Positions 7,176 through 13,237 of a stretch of 17,495 nucleotides of DNA are shown here, piece by piece. The DNA is from JAGOUB01 sp964648045. Lineage in GTDB: Bacteria; Patescibacteriota; Gracilibacteria; Peribacterales; Peribacteraceae. The notes under the pieces were generated by a model that searched no databases, was not told the origin of the DNA, and was given only the letters and a program-made list of their open reading frames with translations. Made by a program: the position numbers and the translations under genes. How positions within the stretch are numbered: position 1 is the stretch's first letter; every line of letters starts with the position of its first letter. Location: assembly GCA_964648045.1 (NCBI GenBank), contig CAZYNU010000023.1, positions 1 to 17,495 on the forward strand, read 5' to 3'.

Positions 7176-7928
7176 GTGCTTGGCTCCCTGCCAGGAGCGA
7201 CGGCATACGCACAGTCGGTGAATGACTCCGGTGAAGCGCAGGCCGCCATGGATGAAGTGGTCGATTATTTCGTGCTTGATCTTGGCAGTTTGGAACCTGT
7301 CTGCGGTGATGGCATTCGCGATCCGCAGGAACAGTGCGATGGCGCTGCCCTGGGCGGACAGACGTGCGGCGGTTTGAATGCGGGCGTCGGAACGCTGAGC
7401 TGTGCCAGCGACTGCACCTTCGACGTTTCCGGTTGTGTTGTGCCCGTTTCCTCGTCGAGCGTTTCGTCTTCGTCTGCACCCGTGCAGGGTGGTGGCTCTG
7501 GCGCTGGAGGCATCATTCGTCCGTCGTCGTCGGCTTCTTCTCAGCAATCGTCATCGCAGACTGCTTCGTCGTCGGTTGCTTCGAGCCTGTCGTCGGCCCC
7601 AGCGGCTTCGTCGTCGGTCATGTCTGTGCCGAAGCCAAAACCAAAGCCCGTGTCTCAGCCGGCTGCTGCCTCGTCGTCGATGCATGCTGCGGCACCCTCG
7701 TCGGCTTCGAGTGACACGGCGGTGCAGATTTCGTCGGCCGCCGCTTCGTCGGCAACTTCTGTCGCCAGTGCGCCGTGCATTTCCATCGTCGAATCGGAAG
7801 ATACATTCCACGCCGCTGCGGCCTCGCCCGGTGGCGCACGCACGGTGTTGGCGCTGATGGTGATGTTGCTGGGCTTGATTGCCATCGGTCGCACGTTGAC
7901 CGCCTCCCCCCGACAACCTTCCGCATGA
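7176..7928 (+). CDS. Ser-rich anchored surface protein with a myxococcal-type Cys-rich repeat
   Basis: The 250 residues given run from GTG at 7176, the first standard start codon in frame. The true protein probably begins earlier: the same frame from 7149 reads SRLLIALFLVLGSLPGATAYA, a convincing signal peptide, but has no ATG, GTG or TTG ahead of it. The mature part has one six-cysteine module (Cys43, 54, 64, 76, 80, 87; CGDGIRDPQEQCDG...GGQTC...LSC..DC....SGC). This is the disulphide-rich repeat common in surface proteins of myxobacteria and other environmental bacteria. A Ser/Ala-rich linker (about 91-195) follows, then a C-terminal membrane helix (about 222-240) and a short tail. It would display the Cys-rich head on a stalk. 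The gene ends in an ATGA overlap with the next gene, so the two are probably co-translated. Confidence 0.75.
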   Translation: MLGSLPGATAYAQSVNDSGEAQAAMDEVVDYFVLDLGSLEPVCGDGIRDPQEQCDGAALGGQTCGGLNAGVGTLSCASDCTFDVSGCVVPVSSSSVSSSSAPVQGGGSGAGGIIRPSSSASSQQSSSQTASSSVASSLSSAPAASSSVMSVPKPKPKPVSQPAAASSSMHAAAPSSASSDTAVQISSAAASSATSVASAPCISIVESEDTFHAAAASPGGARTVLALMVMLLGLIAIGRTLTASPRQPSA

Positions 7929-9472
7929 AGCGCTTCCTCGCCACAGCATCGGCGATCGCGCTCCTACTGAGCACCGTCTCGGTGCCGGCCGTCGTGGTTG
8001 CCCAGGCACCGGCGGCGGCCAGCACGTTATTCTACTCGTCGATCATCAAAGATTCCGATGGCAATCCGATCACCGTACCGCTGACGTTCCGCTTCTCCAT
8101 TTGGACGTCGAGCGATTATGTCGATTCCGATCGCGATGGCGCCGCCATCAACGAGGCCGCGCCGAACTACGCCGATTGGTCCGAGGTGCAGTCGTTGACC
8201 CCAGCGGTGAACGGATTTGTGATTGCCTTCGTTGGCACGGTGAACGACCTGCCGTTGCTGGATGCATCGGTGCACCGCTTCATGCAGGTCGAAGTGAAGG
8301 GCGCGCTGCAGGCCGACGAGTTTTACCGTCTCATCGACATTTCTGGCGACAGCGGTGCCGACGCCATCGACCGTCGCCCGCTCTTCACCTACGCCTATGC
8401 GCAGAATGCCCGCATGGTCGACGGCCGCGTGCCCGGCACGGGCTCGGGCGACCTGCTGCTGCTGTCACCAAACGGCGTCGTGAGCGACGCGCAGATGGGC
8501 TCCGGCACGAATGCCGACGCGTTCACCATTAACGCCGACGGCACGGGCGACACCTCGTTGGTCTTCGGTGATTCCATCCTGCCGGCCACCCTCACGTTCT
8601 CGCAGGCACACGATCGCTTTGAGTTCTCGACGAGCGTCTACATCGATGGCGACTTGACCGTGACGGGTTCGATTAACGGCATCCCCGTGGAAGCCCTCGA
8701 AGCCGCCGGCGGACTGGCCGTGGCGGGTGAATCCGGCCTCTCCGTGTCGGTGGCTGCTGGTACTTATCGCCTGAACGGCGACTTGGTGCAGTACGCCGGC
8801 ACCAGCGGCGTGTCGGTGCCGAACAACGCCATTGCCGCCGTGTATTTCGATACCGACGGCTTGCAGGTGTCGGTGGACGGATTCCCGGCCGCCGCCCACA
8901 TCCCCCTGGCTCAAGTGCGCACCGTGGGCGGTTCGATCGTCTCGGTGCTCGACGTGCGTGCCCTGCAATCCGACGACCGCGAGGTGCAGGGTCACATGGC
9001 CCTCCATCCTCCATTTGACGGCGCGTCGAATAAGGGTGATGGCACTGGAAACGTGGGCATGCTCTACGTCGACTTCGATGACGTTGCGCAGCGCAATTTC
9101 TACCTCTGGACGAGCACACAATCGTCGCTTCAGGACTACCAAATCAACGTGCCGATCACACTGCCGCCCACCTTCCTGCGCTGGCGCGATGAACCGATTG
9201 TGGTGCAGTACCGTTCCACCACCGCGTCGGCCGCCGATAATCGCCTCGATATCTCCATGACGGATACCGCCGGACAAGCCGTGACACTTACAGGCGGAAC
9301 GGCCGCTCTGGCTGCCACCACCTGGACCGAGTCGGGGCTTGGCTTTAGCGCCTCGCCCACCTGGACACCCGGTGGCACGGCCATGCTGCGCTTCACGGTG
9401 TCGGCCAAGGACAGCAAGGAGATACATCTAGGCTTAATCCAATTGCATTTCGACGTCTTGCAGGACAATTGA
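7925..9472 (+). CDS. Secreted fibre-like surface protein 1
   Basis: From the ATG at 7925, which overlaps the previous stop, the protein has 515 residues and a clear signal peptide (MKRFLATASAIALLL...VVVAQA, about 1-27). An open frame continues upstream but is not signal-like. After the signal, residues about 33-150 (FYSSIIKDSDGNPITVPLTFRFSIW) form a beta-rich domain of the kind seen at the start of phage fibre-like proteins. Around 215-260 lies one copy of the repeat shared with the next two genes (LVFGDSILPATLTFSQAHDR then FEFSTSVYIDGDLTVTGSING). The C-terminal 155 residues (about 358-515) are homologous to the C-terminus of the next gene, sharing NFY.W..(S/T)Q.S.QDY.I and TG..V.LTG. I recognise no catalytic motif. 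A structural or adhesive role outside the cell is inferred. The last bases overlap the next promoter. Confidence 0.88.
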   Translation: MKRFLATASAIALLLSTVSVPAVVVAQAPAAASTLFYSSIIKDSDGNPITVPLTFRFSIWTSSDYVDSDRDGAAINEAAPNYADWSEVQSLTPAVNGFVIAFVGTVNDLPLLDASVHRFMQVEVKGALQADEFYRLIDISGDSGADAIDRRPLFTYAYAQNARMVDGRVPGTGSGDLLLLSPNGVVSDAQMGSGTNADAFTINADGTGDTSLVFGDSILPATLTFSQAHDRFEFSTSVYIDGDLTVTGSINGIPVEALEAAGGLAVAGESGLSVSVAAGTYRLNGDLVQYAGTSGVSVPNNAIAAVYFDTDGLQVSVDGFPAAAHIPLAQVRTVGGSIVSVLDVRALQSDDREVQGHMALHPPFDGASNKGDGTGNVGMLYVDFDDVAQRNFYLWTSTQSSLQDYQINVPITLPPTFLRWRDEPIVVQYRSTTASAADNRLDISMTDTAGQAVTLTGGTAALAATTWTESGLGFSASPTWTPGGTAMLRFTVSAKDSKEIHLGLIQLHFDVLQDN

Positions 9473-9486
9473 TTTTTTGCTACAAT
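9458..9486 (+). promoter_or_regulatory. Promoter of fibre-like gene 2, inside the end of gene 1
   Basis: TTGCAG (9458-9463) and TACAAT (9481-9486) have a 17-bp spacer, and a TGC extension precedes the -10. The -35 lies within the last codons of the previous gene. A start near 9493 gives a leader of about 27 nt containing TACCAACACAC and then CTCCTCCTT, which resembles the anti-Shine-Dalgarno itself and not its complement. Confidence 0.65.
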
Positions 9487-9519
9487 ACTTCGATACCAAC
9501 ACACTCCTCCTTATATAGT

Positions 9520-10815
9520 ATGCGTCCCACTCCTCATCCTCGTCTCGCACTGGCGAATGGCGCTCTCGGCGCCGTCGGCATGGCGTTGTTCCTGGGATTG
9601 GCGGGGAACGCGCTAGCCGCTTCGAGCTGGAACCCGACACTGCTCGTAAACACCGAGTCGTTCCAGACCATCGACGAAGGTAACGGCTCCAGTAACATTG
9701 AGATCCGCTTCGGTCAGACGCTGAACGAAAAACTCTACTACGATCGCGCCAATAGCCGTTTCGTATTCAGCGACGGCCTCCTTATTAACGGCGACACCAA
9801 GGTGCGCGGCAACCTCTCGGGTTCCACGCTCAACATCGATGGTACGTCGACCTTCACTGGCAACGTGACGAATAACGGCGCGGTGACGAACAACAGTACC
9901 ACCACCCTCAACGGCGTTACGACCGCCACGGCCAACGTGAAGGTGCGCGCCAACCTCTCGGGTAGCACCCTCAACGTCGATGGCAACGCCACGGTGATTG
10001 GCGGAGTGGCTGCTGACGGCTCGATTACCACCAAGAGCAACGCCACGATCAACAGCGACAACGACACGAACAACGCTGTCTTGACCTTCGGTAACCAGAC
10101 GTCTGCCCAAACGCTTACTTTCTCGAATGCCAACCAGCGCTTTGAGTTCTCCAAGAACTTGAAAGTCAACGGCTCAATCTCTGGTTCCACGCTCGTGATC
10201 GACGGTTCGACCACCTTCAAGAACGTGACGTACTCGTTCCCCAACGCTCAGGGCGCCGCCAATACGTATCTGAAAAATGACGGTGCCGGCAACCTGGCGT
10301 GGGCCACGGTCACCAATGGCAACAGCAGCGGATCGTATCTCTCCTTCCACCCCGAATACCCCAACGCTTCCTACTTCGCCAGCGGCGCCACGATGATCGG
10401 CACGCTGACCCGCGACTACGACACGACGAACAAAGAGAACTTCTACCGTTGGAGCACGTCGCAAGGCTCGGCGCAGGACTACTGGATCGCCCTGCGCGTG
10501 AAGGTGCCCAAGAACTTCGCCTCCTGGGCCGCCACGCCCATCCAATTCCGCTACCGCACGCTCACGACCTCCTCTGCGAATAACTATCTCAGCGTTCGTC
10601 TCTTTGACACGACGGGTACCAACGTAGGCCTGACGGGTGCGACGGTCCTGGCTAGTAGCGTCGCCAACACCTGGGCTACCGCTAACGTGACCTTTAGCGG
10701 CGGCACCTTTACCCCCGAGGGCTTCATCACCATCTTGGTGAAACTGGGTGCCACCAGCTCGGGCCAGGCTGATGCCGGTTACCTGAACGTGAACTGGGCC
10801 TCGACCAACCCGTAA
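9520..10815 (+). CDS. Secreted fibre-like surface protein 2 (beta-repeat protein)
   Basis: From the ATG at 9520 the protein has 431 residues and a signal peptide ending ALA|ASSWNP near residue 33; the in-frame codons upstream lie in the promoter. The mature protein opens with SSWNPTLLVNTE, shared almost exactly with the protein at 10930. It then carries the repeat FG.TLNEKLYYDRANSRFVF..GLLINGDTKVRGNLSGSTLNIDG, followed by Asn/Thr-rich beta repeats with a second 'V.GNLSGSTLN.DG', and a later copy (LTFGNQTSAQTLTFSNANQR, FEFSKNLKVNGSISGSTLV). Such short repeats suggest a beta-helix or fibrous stalk. The C-terminal domain (about 274-431, NFYRWSTSQGSAQDYWI) matches that of the previous gene and may be a binding tip. 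The gene has its own promoter and a strong terminator. Adhesion or surface coating is inference. Confidence 0.9.
   Translation: MRPTPHPRLALANGALGAVGMALFLGLAGNALAASSWNPTLLVNTESFQTIDEGNGSSNIEIRFGQTLNEKLYYDRANSRFVFSDGLLINGDTKVRGNLSGSTLNIDGTSTFTGNVTNNGAVTNNSTTTLNGVTTATANVKVRANLSGSTLNVDGNATVIGGVAADGSITTKSNATINSDNDTNNAVLTFGNQTSAQTLTFSNANQRFEFSKNLKVNGSISGSTLVIDGSTTFKNVTYSFPNAQGAANTYLKNDGAGNLAWATVTNGNSSGSYLSFHPEYPNASYFASGATMIGTLTRDYDTTNKENFYRWSTSQGSAQDYWIALRVKVPKNFASWAATPIQFRYRTLTTSSANNYLSVRLFDTTGTNVGLTGATVLASSVANTWATANVTFSGGTFTPEGFITILVKLGATSSGQADAGYLNVNWASTNP
9616..9677 (+). repeat. 62-bp direct repeat, copy 1
   Basis: By my count this segment matches 11035-11096 at 55 of 62 positions with no gaps. 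It encodes the end of the signal peptide and AASSWNPTLLVNTE.FQ.ID in both fibre-like genes. Identity this high over the mature N-terminus only suggests a recent duplication or gene conversion. Confidence 0.85.
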
Positions 10816-10837
10816 GACCTTCTCCATTGCTTCAGTA

Positions 10838-10861
10838 AGGGCGCCGCGAGGCGCCCTTTTT
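10838..10861 (+). terminator. Intrinsic terminator of fibre-like gene 2
   Basis: The stem AGGGCGCC/GGCGCCCT (8 bp, loop GCGA) is followed by a run of five T residues counting the last stem base, about 20 bp past the stop codon. It separates the transcripts of the two neighbouring fibre-like genes. Confidence 0.92.
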
Positions 10862-10884
10862 GTGTACTGGATGCGGTTTTCACG

Positions 10885-10913
10885 TTGGGTCACCGTCTTT
10901 TTTCTGCTATAAT
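10885..10913 (+). promoter_or_regulatory. Promoter of fibre-like gene 3
   Basis: TTGGGT (10885-10890) and a perfect TATAAT (10908-10913), extended by TGC, are 17 bp apart. A start near 10920 would leave a leader of only about 10 nt. The apparent Shine-Dalgarno GAGAGGA (10914-10920) would then be largely upstream of the transcript. Confidence 0.7.
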
Positions 10914-10929
10914 GAGAGGAAAAAACTCC

Positions 10930-13125
10930 ATGTCCACGCCTCTCTCGCATCGGCCCGGCTGGATGGTCTCGCTGGCTCCGTTTTGCCTCGTTGCAATCGT
11001 GGTAAGCCTGCTGCCTCGCATTCCGTTCGCTATCGCCGCTTCGAGCTGGAACCCGACGTTGCTCGTAAACACCGAAGCCTTCCAGGTCATCGACGACGCC
11101 AACGTCTCTTCAAACGTGTCGATTAAGTTCGGCAACACGCTGAATAAGAGCCTCATCTACGACCGTACCAACTCCCGCTTTAAATTTGACGCGCCACTCT
11201 TCGTGCAAGGGGCGCTCAGTGTTACCGGTGCCATGTCGGGGAACGCCCTCTATGTTCATAGTGCCTTTAGCGGTGCTGGACTGACCAACTGCAGCAACGG
11301 CACGACCGACAAGCTGCTGTGGGACGGCACCACCGAGCGCTTCTCGTGTGGTACGGACCAGAGCGGCGGCGGTGGCGGCGGCCTGACGCAGGCACAAATT
11401 GAAGGTCTGTTCGTCAGTCAGGATGGCGACACCATGACGGGCGGTCTGCTGATTCAGAACGGAAACCCGGCTGGCACCATCGACGCCGGGCTGTTGCTGG
11501 AAGTGAAAGGCGCTGCCTCTGGCGACGTGCTGCATGCCCAAAGCCAGCTGAGAGCGAGTGGCTCGCTCGTAGTTGAGGGCACCACTTCCTTTCAAGGTGG
11601 ACTGACCTTTGGTGATGCCATTGGCGATGCTATCACCGTGAATGCGGGCACATGGACCTTCGCGAACGATACGAACTTCGTCCTGTCGGGCGGAACGAAC
11701 GGCTTGTCGTTCGACACGAACACGCTGTCGATTGATGCCTCTGCTGACCGCGTGGGCATTGGTACTACCGCTCCTGATTCGAAGTTAGAAGTGGTAGGCA
11801 CCGCCTCCGGCGACGTGCTGCATGCTCAGTCGCAGCTGCGTGCTTCGGGTGCCACGATCCTGGATGGAACGCTGACGCTGTCGCCGTCGGCGGTGCAGTC
11901 GATCACGGCCGTATCGAATACCATCGCGGCCAACTCGGCCATGGTCGAGGTGAACCCGAACGCCGATTACACCATGACTTCCGCTCCAACTATCGCGGAC
12001 GGCGTGATTGGTCAGATGCTCACCATTACCGCGGACAGCACGGAGACGAACGATGTTGTGCTGCAAGACCAAGACACTCTTGCCTCTTCGAATCTTCAGC
12101 TGGGCTCCACGGCCCGCGAGATTACGGCTGGCAAAGTGCTGACGCTCATCTTCGACGGTGCAGATTGGGTGGAAGTGGCCTATACCACCGAGAGTGCCGA
12201 TATCCGCACGTACACCTCGGGGGCGAATACGTGGAACAAACCCATTGGCGCTAAGGCGGTGTATGTGGTGTGCGTGGGTGGCGGCGGTGGTGGCGGTGGT
12301 GGTGTGGGAGGCAACGCGGGTTCGGCCCGCATTGGCGGTGGTGGTGGCGGCGGCGGTGCCATGGCCGAGCGCTGGATTCTGCCCGCCGACTTAGCAGCGA
12401 CCGTCACGGCCACGGTGGGTGCTGGCGGTAACGGTGGTAACGGTAACGTGGGCGCGGCTGGTTCCAACGGTACGGCCGGCGGCAACTCCACCTTCGGCGC
12501 ACACCTCACATGCTACGGCGGTGGCTACGGTAAAGGTGCTGTGGCCGCCCAAGCCTCGGCTGGCGGCGGTGGTGGCGGCAGTGCTGGTGCCGGCGCCAAC
12601 GGCGCTTCGGCGACAAACGTTGGCGGATTGCCGGCAGTTACGGCTGGCGCCAACGGTATCTCGGGGCAGGGTGGCGGTGGAAATATTGGTACCAATAACG
12701 GTAAAGCAGAATACGGCGGTGGTGGCGGAAATGGCTCAAGTGCCACGCCGGGAGCGGCTGGCGCTGGTGGTAGTTCTATTTACGGTGCTGGCGGCGGTGG
12801 CGGTGGTGGTGGTATTACCACTGGTAACGCTGCGCAGACAGCTGGGCAAGGTGGAAACGTCGGCTCCTATGCCACTGGAGGTGGTGGAAATGCTGGCACC
12901 AGCGGTGCCGCCTGCACGGTCGGGACGGCGGGGACTGCCGGAAACTCTACGAAGAATGGCACAGGCGGCGGAGGCGGCGGCTCCGATACGAATTCTGCCG
13001 GCTGTGCCGGCGGCGCTGGCGGCGCGTTGGGCGGTGGTGGTGGCGGCGGAGGGGGAGGAACGAATACCGGTGGCGCAGGTGGCGTTGGTGGTCGCGGTGA
13101 GATTCGCGTGTATACGTTCTTCTGA
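10930..13125 (+). CDS. Secreted fibre-like surface protein 3 with polyglycine tip domain
   Basis: The protein has 731 residues from the ATG at 10930. Earlier in-frame starts (TTG 10885, ATG 10912) overlap the promoter. The signal peptide ends near residue 36 (AIA|ASSWNP). The mature N-terminus matches fibre-like protein 2, then one copy of the shared repeat (IKFGNTLNKSLIYDRTNSRF). Next come motifs typical of phage tail-fibre-like proteins: LTNCSNGTTDKLLWD (about 118), DGDTMTGGLL (about 165) and RVGIGTTAPDSKLEVVG (about 273-289). The unit SGDVLHAQSQLRASG occurs twice, translated from about 11520 and 11810. From about 424 to the end the protein is a Gly-rich domain with runs of up to nine Gly, ending GGRGEIRVYTFF. 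This closely resembles polyglycine adhesin domains at the tips of some phage fibres. A receptor-binding surface fibre is inferred; no phage genes are nearby. Confidence 0.92.
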   Translation: MSTPLSHRPGWMVSLAPFCLVAIVVSLLPRIPFAIAASSWNPTLLVNTEAFQVIDDANVSSNVSIKFGNTLNKSLIYDRTNSRFKFDAPLFVQGALSVTGAMSGNALYVHSAFSGAGLTNCSNGTTDKLLWDGTTERFSCGTDQSGGGGGGLTQAQIEGLFVSQDGDTMTGGLLIQNGNPAGTIDAGLLLEVKGAASGDVLHAQSQLRASGSLVVEGTTSFQGGLTFGDAIGDAITVNAGTWTFANDTNFVLSGGTNGLSFDTNTLSIDASADRVGIGTTAPDSKLEVVGTASGDVLHAQSQLRASGATILDGTLTLSPSAVQSITAVSNTIAANSAMVEVNPNADYTMTSAPTIADGVIGQMLTITADSTETNDVVLQDQDTLASSNLQLGSTAREITAGKVLTLIFDGADWVEVAYTTESADIRTYTSGANTWNKPIGAKAVYVVCVGGGGGGGGGVGGNAGSARIGGGGGGGGAMAERWILPADLAATVTATVGAGGNGGNGNVGAAGSNGTAGGNSTFGAHLTCYGGGYGKGAVAAQASAGGGGGGSAGAGANGASATNVGGLPAVTAGANGISGQGGGGNIGTNNGKAEYGGGGGNGSSATPGAAGAGGSSIYGAGGGGGGGGITTGNAAQTAGQGGNVGSYATGGGGNAGTSGAACTVGTAGTAGNSTKNGTGGGGGGSDTNSAGCAGGAGGALGGGGGGGGGGTNTGGAGGVGGRGEIRVYTFF
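11035..11096 (+). repeat. 62-bp direct repeat, copy 2
   Basis: This is the partner of 9616-9677, with seven mismatches and no gaps. The upstream signal-peptide sequences and the downstream repeat regions of the two genes diverge much more. Confidence 0.85.
12274..13110 (+). repeat. Glycine-codon low-complexity tract (GGN repeats)
   Basis: This is a long stretch dominated by GGT/GGC/GGA codons, with several uninterrupted runs (for example near 12277-12306, 12343-12357, 12796-12813 and 13033-13056). Changes in copy number would alter domain length without a frameshift. Assembly or sequencing error is also more likely here than elsewhere. Confidence 0.7.
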
Positions 13126-13237
13126 TTCGTACTGAGCAGCAGCGTGGTCGTGTCTACTACATTGGCAGATTGGTAAGGATGATCGGCTGAGGGCGTCTTG
13201 TGACCTGTTCGCCAGCACTTCCTTCCCCTTCTGCCGT

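Noticed and set aside
7775..7924. Upstream extension of fibre-like gene 1
   Set aside because: It overlaps the previous gene and reads like frame-shifted sequence; ATG 7925 gives a clean signal peptide.
8465..9427. 320-codon minus-strand frame opposite fibre-like gene 1
   Set aside because: Composition is His/Gly/Arg-rich, as expected for a complement of beta-rich coding DNA, and the plus frame has a signal peptide and homology to the next gene.
12274..13110. Possible CRISPR or tandem-repeat array
   Set aside because: The repetition comes from in-frame glycine codons of irregular spacing; there are no fixed repeat-spacer units.
10930..13125. Prophage tail-fibre gene
   Set aside because: It has phage-fibre-like motifs but also a Sec signal peptide, its own promoter and bacterial surface-gene neighbours, with no phage structural or integration genes in the window.
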